This document shows, one piece after another, positions 34,101-41,515 of a DNA stretch of 47,232 nt (its first letter is position 1; every line of letters starts with the position of its first letter). Source of the DNA: Deltaproteobacteria bacterium ADurb.Bin207. Lineage in GTDB: Bacteria > Myxococcota_A > Polyangia > Polyangiales > Polyangiaceae. The stretch covers positions 1 to 47,232 of the forward strand of contig MWCO01000048.1 of assembly GCA_002070115.1 (NCBI GenBank), written 5' to 3'. The notes under the pieces were generated by a model, which had not been told where the DNA came from, made no database searches, and worked only from the letters and a program-made list of their open reading frames with translations. A program made the position numbers and the translations under genes.

Positions 34101-36813
34101 AGCCGAGATCTTTGCCGACGTGCGGGAGCGCTTTCAACTTCCTCGCTCGAGCGATTTGAAGTTGCGAGACTATCCGACGCTCGGGCATGTCGTGAGATTC
34201 GTTCGCGATAACTTGTCTCGGTCCGCGCCAATGGCGGGTGCGGATCCGGTGGTGTCGCGCGAATCGGACGCGGAAGTATCGACGTCGACCGCTTCGTTGC
34301 GTCGACTCGTGCCGACACCGATGGTTCGTTTGCCTCTTTCGGCATGCAAGCCAACGACAGCGATGATTCGAGCGGAGCAGCGAGTCATCGTGGTGGGGGA
34401 CCTGGCGGGAATCGCGACGAAACTCGTGGAGTTGCTCGTCAAAAAGCGAGTCAAGGTGCTTCACGTCGACAATGCCATCTCGTCGGAGGCGCTGGTCAAG
34501 GCGGTGACGGATTGGGCAGGCGGCCAGCCTGTCGATGGCGTGTTTTTCCTGCCGGCGCTCGATCGTCAAATGTCTCTCGACGAGATGAGCGTGGATGCGT
34601 TTTTGGGCGTGATGGATCGCCATGTGCGAGGGATGTATGGGCTTGCGCGCGCTCTTTACGACTCGTTCGATCGTGGGGGGACGTACTTCATGACGGCCAC
34701 CAATCTTGGGGGCACGTTTGGATACGGAGCGACGGCGGCCAAGGATCCTTGTGCGGGACCCATCAGTGGATTCACGAAAGCTTTTGCTCGCGAACGAGAC
34801 AAGGCGGTCGTCAAGGTGGTCGATTTCGATCCGACCGAATCAAAGGAAACCATTGCCAGGCGCCTGCTGGAGGAAGTCGAACGGGATCCCGGAGCAGTTG
34901 AAGTTGGATACCAGAGTAGCCTTCGATACGGAATCACGCTGGTGGAACAACAGTGTCCCGATACGATTAATGAGGAATACCTTACGTCCGAGAGCATCGT
35001 ATTGGTCACCGGCTCTGGAGGAGCAATTACTTCAGCTATTGTCGCTGATTTGGCTTCGACCTCCCATGCTACGTTCCATCTGTTGGATCTTCCTCCAGCT
35101 CCAAGGATGGACTCACCGGATTTGGATAGAGTCTCGACCGATCGGGAGGGACTCAAGCGCGAAATCATGGATAGGCTTCGGGCCGGTTCTCGAGAGCGGG
35201 TCACGCCGGTCATGATCGAAAGAGAGCTTGCCCGCATCGAGCGCGAAGCGGCGGCGCGCGACGGCATCCGCGCCGTGGAAAAGGCGGGTGGAAAAGCGGT
35301 GTACCACCCGTGTGACGTCACCGATCCGCAGCAAGTCGAAGCGATTGTGAAAGACATCCTCGAGCGACACGGTCGTCTGGACCTCATCGTTCATGCGGCA
35401 GGACTCGAGCGAAGTCGCGGCCTCGACACGAAAGAACCGGCTGAATTCAATCTGGTCTTCGACGTCAAGGTCATGGGGATGTTCAATCTGTTGGCGGCCA
35501 CACGAAATGTCGACGTTGGCGCCATCGTATCGTTTTCTTCGGTGGCTGGACGATTCGGAAATGCCGGCCAGACCGACTACAGTTCCGCAAACGATTTCCT
35601 ATGCAAAGTCACCTCGGCGATGACCTGGCTCCGTCCGAAAACGCGCGGCATCGTCATCGATTGGACGGCATGGGGATCGATCGGAATGGCCACGCGCGGC
35701 AGCATTCCCGAGATCATGAAGCGGGCTGGAATCGAATTGTTGGATCCTGACCTCGCGGTGCCCGTGGTTCGTCAGCAATTACAAGGCGGACAACAGGGAG
35801 AAGTCGTCATAAGTGGGGCGCTGGGCATCCTGACCGAGCCTCGGGACGCCGACGGCGGAGCGAAATCCTCGGAACCAATGCCCACGTCGGAAAAAGGACC
35901 GTTTGCTTTCAAGGTGTTGCGAAGTGATCCGTACGAAGGCGTCGTGATGACGACGATGCTGGAGCCTGAGCAACCTTATCTCGATCATCACAGGATCGAT
36001 GGGGTGGCGGTCATGCCCGGCGTCATGGGACTGGAATTGTTCGCCCAGGCGGTTGCCGTGCTGATGCCTGGCATCTCGGTTCGAAGCCTAAGTGACGTTC
36101 GATTTGCCGCGCCGCTGAAGTGTTATCGCAACGAGCCGCGGGAGGCCATCGTCACGGTTCGTCTTCTTCGCGGTGCGGATGGTGATAGAGCCGTGTGCTC
36201 GTTGCACTCGATACAGAGCATCAAAGGTTCTGAGAAGGCCGCGGAGCCGAAGCTGCATTTCTCGGCGATTCTTGAACTCGCTTCGGAAAGTGCCGAGGGA
36301 GCGACGGTGGAGGCGTTGTCGCCCAAAGCCGAGGGTGGAAATGTGGAGCGGCAAGATTTGTATCGGGCCTACTTCCACGGGCCGGCCTTTCAAGTGCTGG
36401 AAGGCACCCGGGTAGGTGCCGATGGCGCTACGCTGTTGGGAAAGATGATGCATCCGTTGCCTGATTTGACGCGCGAACCGCGTTCGATGCTGTCGGCGCC
36501 GCGTTTGCTGGAATTGTGTTTCCAGACGGCGGGTGTCATCGAGATTGGATCGACTCGCAAACTCGGACTTCCGTCGAAAATCGAGCAGGTTCGGGTCTTT
36601 GCGGGAGCGGAGCAATCTGGGGCTTGGACCGCACGGGTGGTCATGGGTTCGCGTTCCGATGGGTTGCGCTTCGATGCCGTGGTCACCAGCGATTCCGGTA
36701 AGATTTTGCTCGAGGTGGTGGGTTACCGAACCTCGGCGTTGCCGGAGCAAATGGATCCGCAGGTGTGGGCGCCCCTCGGCGGTGGACTCCTGGGGTTCGA
36801 GCCCGCGCCCTGA
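28153..36813 (+). CDS. Pfa-type multidomain lipid/polyketide synthase, KS-AT-KS-ACP4-KR-DH
   Basis: A 2886-residue megasynthase. Domains: KS1 about 10-455 (Cys220 in DAACASS, His354 in EAHGTST, His394 in QIGHLK); AT about 605-930 (GQGSQY, Ser709 in GHSLGEY, HAFHS at 811-815, malonyl-like); KS2 about 1035-1540 (Cys1282 in NSACAST, His1430 in SHETYTP, His1470 in GFTGHPMG); four carrier domains centred at 1678, 1778, 1878 and 1980; ketoreductase about 2070-2520 (VTGSGGAI, Ser2462/2463, Tyr2476, Asn2480); hot-dog dehydratase about 2590-2870 (His2613-xxx-Gly-xxxx-Pro, HGPAF). There is no enoyl reductase and no thioesterase. This resembles the secondary-lipid (Pfa-like) synthases of marine and delta-type bacteria. 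The oddity is that the pantetheine Ser is Thr in all four carriers. The ATG at 28153 has AGGAG upstream. Confidence 0.92.
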   Translation: MSYEALETAERAVAIIGVGAVLPDAPNAKKFWENVVSARYSITDVPEDRWSSAEYYDPDPKAVGKTYSKIGGWVRDFSFDTLKYRIPPRVAAAMDMAQMWGIAAAHEALTDAGHPDRPLDTDRTAVIVGNAMGGQLHYETTFGVVAPPSISRVLRVSKTGKGLDSSTYSALERELVDGLRGLVPGITEDSMPGELANVVAGRIANAFDLHGPNYVCDAACASSLAALDAAIEGLLARHYDAVVCGGVDRNMGPATFVKFCKVGALSPDGSRPFAKGANGFVMGEGAAMFVLKRLADAERAGDRIYAVIRAVGGASDGKGKGITAPNPEGQKRAVLRAYERAGFALSTVTQIEAHGTSTIVGDVAEVAAINELYRGVDLPKRSVALGSIKSQIGHLKAAAGAAGLLKGVLAIHHKTLAPSAQFVEPNPNIRFEDGPFFVNTQARPWERPAQGLRRLGVSAFGFGGTNFHVCLEEHVPEMLTRRGLQVQVPGSAERTTASSMARSSQEHAEPPPMLRGLLMAHGNTLGEVRSRLVEIAQEASKGITPPYELPSAEAMTAPERIAIDFGSAKELETSVAKAIECIDDDRPAAWRLARGKSVFRGYEAPGKIAFLFPGQGSQYVNMLRELRDISPTVRRIFDEADDVMRDRLDGRTLTQLIFVDSTDKELLANAEEALRHTTVTQPAMLAADNALASLLQDFGIFPDMVIGHSLGEYAALVAAGVMPFADALVAVSARAREMANVSLADSGKMAGVIGQYDKIPPVLEKVGGYVVAANRNSYKQTVIAGASDAVDKASDMLRDAGLRVIPLNVSHAFHSNIVAPASEPLRRVIQGLRVSPPRLPVVANVDGKFYPMDPACREAIIDRLARQIASPVEFVDGLETLYESGVRVFVEVGPKKVLASFAEEVLSERGDIVALATNNPKKGPEASFGAALAYLYSIGRGNPRLEANTPIAAPVELTTRVEKPREPIASEPPPSAPMTVPMAPPSGSPSLDTRTTLELGRIFADFLDRGMRVYRNGQSEGAREASPGVTPHAQGSVVITGASVGLPGVEHRLFDDEGVERILRGDQLIGPIPKPLQDLMVDKNVVRLIKSETEGPRLDLITENSDVLHLAGRRGDFDLVKDFGVAEERADAYDITTAMAIAAGLEALRDAGIPLVRRYRKTSKGTFLPDRWMLPEPLADETGVVFASAFPGYNRFAELMQEYQEYRAARARVEMLERVRMHMLRTDTAAIDAMIAEERGKLEANPYRFERKFLFEILAMGHSQFAELIGARGPNTQVNSACASTTLAIATAEDWIRSGRCSRVIVIAADDVTSDSMIDWIGAGFLATGAATTEKDVTQAALPFDRRRNGMILGMGACALVVESHDAVRARGMQGIAEILASDIANSAFHGTRLDVNHICSVLDRVVATAESRHGIDRRQIASHTVFISHETYTPARGGSASAEVHALRTAFGDAASDIVIANTKGFTGHPMGVGIEDALAVKVLESRVVPPIPNFREVDPELGTLNLSRGGSYPVDYALRFSAGFGSQLAITLYRRVAGKHERLVDASRYKDWLRVMSGYPDADTEVDHRTLRVRDQGVPSELAQSTGWKYGQVPINRVMAAETSASATTVAPSYPPAGRHDPISVAPPSMSTDAAAPAERSDLSARVLAIVAEKTGYPTDMLALDLDLEADLGIDTVKQAEIFAELRSVFGLPRRDDLKLRDYPTLERVIEYVRMALGPDRGSATVGSSKSSTPARSASFDRTAEKVIAIVAEKTGYPTDMLALDLDLEADLGIDTVKQAEIFAELRSVFGLPRRDDLKLRDYPTLEHVIGYVRENIGEESTAVAPSSDGAVSPSAPPALDPVAEKVIAIVAEKTGYPTDMLALDLDLEADLGIDTVKQAEVFAELRAAFELPRRDDLKLRDYPTLGHVIGYVRQGRPDLTPAIPMAPSAPASAQTPIAREADDLSKQVLEIVAEKTGYPTDMLEWELDLEADLGIDTVKQAEIFADVRERFQLPRSSDLKLRDYPTLGHVVRFVRDNLSRSAPMAGADPVVSRESDAEVSTSTASLRRLVPTPMVRLPLSACKPTTAMIRAEQRVIVVGDLAGIATKLVELLVKKRVKVLHVDNAISSEALVKAVTDWAGGQPVDGVFFLPALDRQMSLDEMSVDAFLGVMDRHVRGMYGLARALYDSFDRGGTYFMTATNLGGTFGYGATAAKDPCAGPISGFTKAFARERDKAVVKVVDFDPTESKETIARRLLEEVERDPGAVEVGYQSSLRYGITLVEQQCPDTINEEYLTSESIVLVTGSGGAITSAIVADLASTSHATFHLLDLPPAPRMDSPDLDRVSTDREGLKREIMDRLRAGSRERVTPVMIERELARIEREAAARDGIRAVEKAGGKAVYHPCDVTDPQQVEAIVKDILERHGRLDLIVHAAGLERSRGLDTKEPAEFNLVFDVKVMGMFNLLAATRNVDVGAIVSFSSVAGRFGNAGQTDYSSANDFLCKVTSAMTWLRPKTRGIVIDWTAWGSIGMATRGSIPEIMKRAGIELLDPDLAVPVVRQQLQGGQQGEVVISGALGILTEPRDADGGAKSSEPMPTSEKGPFAFKVLRSDPYEGVVMTTMLEPEQPYLDHHRIDGVAVMPGVMGLELFAQAVAVLMPGISVRSLSDVRFAAPLKCYRNEPREAIVTVRLLRGADGDRAVCSLHSIQSIKGSEKAAEPKLHFSAILELASESAEGATVEALSPKAEGGNVERQDLYRAYFHGPAFQVLEGTRVGADGATLLGKMMHPLPDLTREPRSMLSAPRLLELCFQTAGVIEIGSTRKLGLPSKIEQVRVFAGAEQSGAWTARVVMGSRSDGLRFDAVVTSDSGKILLEVVGYRTSALPEQMDPQVWAPLGGGLLGFEPAP
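33090..34215 (+). repeat. Four tandem carrier-domain repeats
   Basis: An approximately 300-bp coding repeat within the megasynthase. The first three units are exactly 300 bp apart (33184, 33484 and 33784 mark the key codon) and almost identical in the stretch from VAEKTGYPTDML to KLRDYPTL. The fourth is 306 bp on and more diverged (ERFQLPRSSDLKLRDYPTL). Linkers are Pro/Ala/Ser-rich and not conserved. This gives artificial repeated frames on the minus strand. Confidence 0.9.
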
Positions 36814-36833
36814 AGGTCTTTGGCCTGCCCGTC

Positions 36834-37565
36834 ATGATAGTATCTATCCCGATATGGATAGCCATTCTCGAAGGTGAGGTTCAATCCCAAAGCGGTCTAC
36901 ACCCCCGCGAAAGGCAATCGCTTAGTCCTCGCGCCATACCCAAAAGAAAAGATGATTTTCTTCGCGGCCGAACGGTGGCGAAGGCTCTCGTTCACCGTAG
37001 GACTGGTCTTGATCCTAGGGATGTGGCGATTGTTGCCGATGCACGAGGCGTGCCGTGGATCGAACATGATCGCCATGGAACAATGCCGTTTTCGCTGTCG
37101 ATCAGCCATACGAAAGGGGTAGCGAGCGCCGCACTGGCGCCGCTTCCCTGGCTGGTGGGCGTGGATGTGGAGCATCCGATCGAGCAGCCCGCAGCGATCG
37201 CAACCGATTACTTCGAGCCCAAAGAGCAGGCGTATTGCAAGGGCGCCGATGGGCTGGAGAGGCGCTGGCGCGCGGCAGAGATATGGACGTTGAAAGAGGC
37301 GGGACTCAAGGCCCTCGGTACTGGACTCACGATTCCCGCTTCGGCGATTGTGGTGCAGGACATCGAGGATTCTGCTTCGTTTCAGGGATGGCGAGCCGCA
37401 ACCATCGCCTTTGGATCGTCGGCGGGTCATCAGGACCACGTGGCTCATGCGTGGGTGCAGCGATGCTCTTCGGTGATGCTGGGATTGGTCGTGTTGGTGG
37501 ATCCTACCGACGATCGTATTCCCACGCCGGAGCGTCCGATGAGGGTGTCGTTTCCGAGGGATTGA
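36834..37565 (+). CDS. Sfp-type 4'-phosphopantetheinyl transferase
   Basis: A 243-residue enzyme that loads phosphopantetheine from CoA onto carrier proteins. It has the family signatures VGVDVEHP (metal-binding Asp/Glu), a ...FEPKEQ segment and WTLKEAGLKALG (Glu and Lys of the WxxKEA motif), plus the early basic loop FLRGRTVAKALVHRRTG. The length fits Sfp. ATG 36834 is 20 bases after the synthase stop; the frame is open further upstream, but that would overlap the synthase gene. Being immediately downstream, it is presumably dedicated to the megasynthase, which is intriguing because that enzyme's carriers have Thr at the usual attachment point. Its 3' end overlaps a convergent membrane-protein gene by about 60 bp. 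Confidence 0.87.
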   Translation: MIVSIPIWIAILEGEVQSQSGLHPRERQSLSPRAIPKRKDDFLRGRTVAKALVHRRTGLDPRDVAIVADARGVPWIEHDRHGTMPFSLSISHTKGVASAALAPLPWLVGVDVEHPIEQPAAIATDYFEPKEQAYCKGADGLERRWRAAEIWTLKEAGLKALGTGLTIPASAIVVQDIEDSASFQGWRAATIAFGSSAGHQDHVAHAWVQRCSSVMLGLVVLVDPTDDRIPTPERPMRVSFPRD

Positions 37566-38061
37566 AGAACTGCACCACGTTCTTGCGATACATGAATATG
37601 AGCAAAATTACGGGATAAAGGAGACCGAAGCATCCACCGAGGGTGCCGCCGATGGCTCCCCCCAAGGCGCCAATTTCCTCTGGCGTCTTTGTATGAGCGC
37701 TTCGTTCCACCAGCGGAGCGATCAAGAAAACGTAGTTGACAACGACGGAGATGAGACCGGTCAAGATGGTGCCAATGGCGTAGAGTATCGTGCAGATGCG
37801 CCCCCAGGCCTTCGACAGCAGAAGACCGATGCCTCCCGCCGCGAGCAAACTGATAAGGGCCACACCGACCAAGAGGCTTGCGTACACGTAGAATCGGTAG
37901 GTTGGATTGGCCGCCATGATGACATACACGGGGTTAGTGGTGGCTTGGCTCAGCATCACGAGCGTGGATGCGATCGTGCTCAACAGTCCTATCAAGGCAA
38001 ACACGAGGTTCAACACGCCCAGGACGGTCATGGAAACGGGTTTTTGCATCGGGGATTCCAT
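37504..38061 (-). CDS. Four-helix membrane protein, unknown
   Basis: About 185 residues with four membrane spans (VLGVLNLVFALIGLLSTIAS; YVYASLLVGVALISLLAAG; ICTILYAIGTILTGLISVVV; GGCFGLLYPVILLIFMYR). A TKTPEEIGALGG loop follows the third span, and the C-terminal tail is Pro/Ser-rich and hydrophilic. This is the general look of small DUF-type membrane proteins, and no function is suggested. The start is the ATG at 38059-38061; another ATG four codons in is possible. The end overlaps the PPTase coding region tail-to-tail. Confidence 0.65.
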   Translation of the reverse strand: MESPMQKPVSMTVLGVLNLVFALIGLLSTIASTLVMLSQATTNPVYVIMAANPTYRFYVYASLLVGVALISLLAAGGIGLLLSKAWGRICTILYAIGTILTGLISVVVNYVFLIAPLVERSAHTKTPEEIGALGGAIGGTLGGCFGLLYPVILLIFMYRKNVVQFFNPSETTPSSDAPAWEYDRR

Positions 38062-38171
38062 ACCATTTGCCGTGAACAAACGGCTATCATGAGCGCTAGC
38101 CATCCGGCTTTCGAGCCTTGCGCCAGAGATACCGTGGGACAATGATTAAAGCCTTGGAAACAGAAGGAGCG

Positions 38172-39401
38172 ATGAACGTTCGAAGGTTACGCAAGCCCAC
38201 GATCTTTGGAAGCTACTTCCGGTGGGCACTGGTCGCGACTCTCATCGTTGGCTTGCCCGGGTGCTCTGGCTCGAGCATGGGGGAGTCCAAAGCGGTTTCT
38301 AGTCGAGTCGAGTCAGCGCCCGAGCCCGAGCCCGAACGTCGACCCGCCGCCATCCTGGCGAAATGGTTCGAGAATCTGCCGTGCCCGCTTCCTCCGCCTC
38401 TGCCGTTCGTGGAAGGCTCCTCGACCCTTGCCGTGTTGCCGGATACGCAAGTGTACACCGATCGATATCCCGAGACGTTCGAGCGGCAGGTGCGGTGGAT
38501 CGTCGAACAGAAGCAGACCTATGACATTCGATTCGTGTTGCATCTGGGGGATATGACGGAGCGTTCGAGCGCGCGCGAATGGCAAACGGCCGAAAAAACG
38601 ATGGGGCTTCTCGATGGTGTGATCCCGTATGCGATAGCAACCGGCAACCATGACTATGAGGACAAGGGCTGGGCGAACACGCGACGAAGCCCCTTGAGCA
38701 CGCATTTTCCCGTGGCCAAAATGCGCAAGGTGGGCGCGCTTGGGGGCACCTATAACGCGGGCGTTCTGGACAATAGCTATCACTTGTTCTCCGCGGGGAA
38801 CCGGGATTGGATCGCGCTGATGCTCGAGTGGGGGCCGCGGCGAGGCGTGGTCGATTGGGCCAACAAAGTATTGCAAACCTACGCGGATCGAACGGCCATC
38901 GTGGTTACCCATGCCTACCTATTTCATGACAACAGCCGCTACGATCGGATCCGCGACGATCAGCCTTGGAATCCCCACCATTATCCTACAGCCAAGCTAC
39001 CGGGGGGAGTCAGTGATGGGGAAGAACTGTGGAACGATCTCATCAGTCATCATGGAAATATCGCCATGGTGTTGTGCGGGCATGTTCTCGGAGATGGTGC
39101 GGGATACCTGGCAAGCAAAGGGGATGTGGGCAATACGGTGCATCAGATGTTATCCAATTTTCAGATGATGCCTGGGGGCGGAAGAGGATATATGCGCCTG
39201 TTGGAACTGCTTCCCGACGGGAAAACGGTGCAGGTCAAGACATACTCGCCCATGCTCGATGATTTTATGACGGACGATCAGCATCAATTCGTGATCGAAT
39301 TGGATGTGCGGCTGGGGCGGCCTTGCAAAAACAACCAGCCCTGTGATCCGTATGCGGATAGGAAAAAAACGTCGGGAGATGGGGCGAACGAGGGGGGTTA
39401 G
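38172..39401 (+). CDS. Calcineurin-like metallophosphoesterase lipoprotein
   Basis: A 409-residue exported phosphoesterase. The signal peptide ends in VGLPGC. After a Pro/Glu linker the metal-binding motifs appear in order: VLPDTQVYTD (Asp, Gln in place of the usual His), HLGDMTERS (GD), ATGNHDYED (GNHD), VVTHAYLFHDN (H) and VLCGHVLGDG (GH). This is the purple-acid/calcineurin fold for hydrolysis of phosphate esters; the substrate is unknown. ATG 38172 has AAGGAG only about three bases before it; an in-frame ATG at 38142 is the alternative. Its stop overlaps the rubrerythrin stop by three bases (convergent). Confidence 0.85.
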   Translation: MNVRRLRKPTIFGSYFRWALVATLIVGLPGCSGSSMGESKAVSSRVESAPEPEPERRPAAILAKWFENLPCPLPPPLPFVEGSSTLAVLPDTQVYTDRYPETFERQVRWIVEQKQTYDIRFVLHLGDMTERSSAREWQTAEKTMGLLDGVIPYAIATGNHDYEDKGWANTRRSPLSTHFPVAKMRKVGALGGTYNAGVLDNSYHLFSAGNRDWIALMLEWGPRRGVVDWANKVLQTYADRTAIVVTHAYLFHDNSRYDRIRDDQPWNPHHYPTAKLPGGVSDGEELWNDLISHHGNIAMVLCGHVLGDGAGYLASKGDVGNTVHQMLSNFQMMPGGGRGYMRLLELLPDGKTVQVKTYSPMLDDFMTDDQHQFVIELDVRLGRPCKNNQPCDPYADRKKTSGDGANEGG

Positions 39402-39973
39402 TAGTTGTCCTCTTTGATCTCGAAGTGTTCTTGCGGGTGCGCGCAGGCAGGGCACTTGCCAGGCGGTTCCGTTCCTTCATGAACGTAGCCGCAATTGCGG
39501 CACTTCCAGCGAACGGGCTTTTCTTTTTTGAATACCTTTCCGTCCTTCACATTGGCCGCAAGCTTTCGGAACCGCTCTTCGTGTTCTTTTTCGACGCGTG
39601 CGATCATGGTGAAAGAGGCGGCGATGGCGGGGAATCCTTCCTCTTTGGCGATCTCGGCGAACGCGGGGTATAGCGCCGTCCATTCTTCATTCTCACCAGC
39701 GGCGGCGGCTTCGAGGTTTTCGAGGGTCGTGCCGAGCACTCCCGCCGGATAGGTCGCGGTGATTTCTACCATTCCGCCCTCGAGATGCTTGAAAAACACC
39801 TTGGCGTGTTCGCGTTCGTTTTCGGCTGTCTCAAGAAATAGAGCTTCGATCTGGCGGTATCCCTCCTTGCGCGCAATCCCCGCCGCGTAGGTGTATCGAT
39901 TCCTCGCCTGGGATTCTCCCGCGAAAGCTGCCAACAAATTCTTCTCCGTTCTCGTTCCTTTCAAACTCGGCAT
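39398..39973 (-). CDS. rbr: Rubrerythrin
   Basis: A 191-residue diiron peroxidase that reduces hydrogen peroxide with electrons from rubredoxin in the cytoplasm of anaerobes. The four-helix ferritin-like part carries the diiron ligands (Glu in AGESQARNRY, EREHAKVFF, GENEEWTALYP, ARVEKEHEERF). The C-terminal rubredoxin-like domain has WKCRNCGYVHEG and KCPACAHPQ. The ATG at 39971-39973 is preceded by AAGGAGG. It lies 45 bp after the rubredoxin-reductase fusion on the same strand, forming a plausible electron chain NAD(P)H to rubredoxin to rubrerythrin. Confidence 0.96.
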   Translation of the reverse strand: MPSLKGTRTEKNLLAAFAGESQARNRYTYAAGIARKEGYRQIEALFLETAENEREHAKVFFKHLEGGMVEITATYPAGVLGTTLENLEAAAAGENEEWTALYPAFAEIAKEEGFPAIAASFTMIARVEKEHEERFRKLAANVKDGKVFKKEKPVRWKCRNCGYVHEGTEPPGKCPACAHPQEHFEIKEDNY

Positions 39974-40018
39974 GACTCCTCCTTGGATGTTCTCGGTTGG
40001 GACCGCTGGCGATTCTGG

Positions 40019-41515
40019 TTAGGCGCCACGTTCGCACGACGTTCGCAGCGCGGGAATATGTTTCAACAATTCGAGCTGTTCGGCGAGAGGACGACCGGAC
40101 TCCACGGCTTCTCGCACCAACGACGATAGGGCTGCATCGCCGTAAAGGTTGGCACCCACGAGGGCGCCATCGCGACACACCAGCCGCAGGTACTTTCCCG
40201 GCTCTTGCAGCTCGAACACGCGGAAGCTTGCGTCGGCGGGCTGGAACTCACCGATGCTGACCATCGAGACGTCGAGGACTTTCAACTGATTGCTGCGGGG
40301 CATGCCGTGGAATTCGGCGCTGCCTCCCGCGGCATTGACTCCCGCTACCGCTCCCTGCGCATAAGAAAATGGCCATAATCCGGGCACTTGACCGCGGTGC
40401 TCCGCCAGATCGCCCACCGCGAAAATGGTGGCATCGGAGGTTTCCATCCGGTCGTTGACGACCACGCCATGCTTGACTTCAAGCCCGCACTGACGAGCAA
40501 GAAACGAGTTGGGACGCACGCCCGTCGACAAAACGACCAGGTCGGCGGGCAGTTCGGTACCGTCTTCGAGCTGCACGGCGCGGACGGCTTCATCGCCATC
40601 GATCTGTTTGATGCGCGCGTTGGTGATGACGTGAACGCCGAGCTTTTGCAGATGGTCTTGGAGCATCTGGCCGGCGGGTTGCGCAAGCTGTCGAGGCAAG
40701 AGCCAGCCAAAGCCTTCGAGCACCGTCACCTCACAGCCCCGTTTCCGAAGCGCTCCCGCGGCCTCCAAGCCAAGCAATCCACCGCCGATGCAAACACATC
40801 GACGAGCCGGCCCCGCCAGAGCCGCCAGGGCTTTGGCATCCGAAAGCGTGCGGAACGAATGCACCCCTTGTCGCGTTACGCCAGCTATGGGCGGCACAAA
40901 AGGATGAGAACCAATCGCGAGAATGAGGCGATCATAGGCAAGACGCCGGTCATCGCGAAGGAGGACTTGCCGACTTTGACGATCGATGGCCGTGCAATCG
41001 CCGTGGATGAGTTCGATATGGTTTTTTTCGAACCACGTTTCGGGATAAAGGGGAAGGTCGTTTTCGGTGACTTCGTTGGCGAGAAAACGCGTGAGGTTCA
41101 GGCGGTAATAGGGCAGTCCCTGTTCTTTTGCCACCAGGGTGATTTGCACATCGGAAGACGTTTCCCTTGCGCGGGCGGCGGCGATGACGCCTGCGATGCC
41201 GGCTCCGACGATGACGATTCGGGGGCCTTGGGGGGCTGATGTTACGGGTTTTTCTGGAGCGATGGGTTCGAACAGTCCGGCATCCACGCCGCAAACGGGG
41301 CAGGTTTCCGGTGGATGGTCGCCTTCATGGATATGGCCGCAAACCGTGCATCGCCAGGCTTTGGGGGGGGGCGATGGGGCGACGGGTTCGGGGGCGAACT
41401 CCAGGGGGCTGAACATTTCTTTTCCGACACCGCAGACGGGGCAGGTTTCGGGCGGTTCGGGTCCTTCGTGAACGTATCCGCAGACTTCGCATTTCCACGT
41501 TCGTACGGTGGCCAT
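40019..41515 (-). CDS. Double-rubredoxin / NAD(P)H:rubredoxin oxidoreductase fusion
   Basis: A 498-residue protein. Two rubredoxin-like domains head the protein: WKCEVCGYVHEG...ETCPVCG near residues 7-35 and WRCTVCGHIHEG...ETCPVCG near 55-80, joined by Pro-rich linkers. The FAD/NAD pyridine-nucleotide-disulphide reductase fold follows with IVIVGAGIAGVIAAARAR, the NAD loop CVCIGGGLLGLEAAGAL, STGVRPNSF and IFAVGDLAEHRGQ. It should move electrons from NAD(P)H through FAD to its own rubredoxin domains and on to rubrerythrin encoded next to it. ATG 41513-41515 has AAGGAG upstream. Two rubredoxins on one reductase is unusual; one or none is more common. Confidence 0.92.
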   Translation of the reverse strand: MATVRTWKCEVCGYVHEGPEPPETCPVCGVGKEMFSPLEFAPEPVAPSPPPKAWRCTVCGHIHEGDHPPETCPVCGVDAGLFEPIAPEKPVTSAPQGPRIVIVGAGIAGVIAAARARETSSDVQITLVAKEQGLPYYRLNLTRFLANEVTENDLPLYPETWFEKNHIELIHGDCTAIDRQSRQVLLRDDRRLAYDRLILAIGSHPFVPPIAGVTRQGVHSFRTLSDAKALAALAGPARRCVCIGGGLLGLEAAGALRKRGCEVTVLEGFGWLLPRQLAQPAGQMLQDHLQKLGVHVITNARIKQIDGDEAVRAVQLEDGTELPADLVVLSTGVRPNSFLARQCGLEVKHGVVVNDRMETSDATIFAVGDLAEHRGQVPGLWPFSYAQGAVAGVNAAGGSAEFHGMPRSNQLKVLDVSMVSIGEFQPADASFRVFELQEPGKYLRLVCRDGALVGANLYGDAALSSLVREAVESGRPLAEQLELLKHIPALRTSCERGA

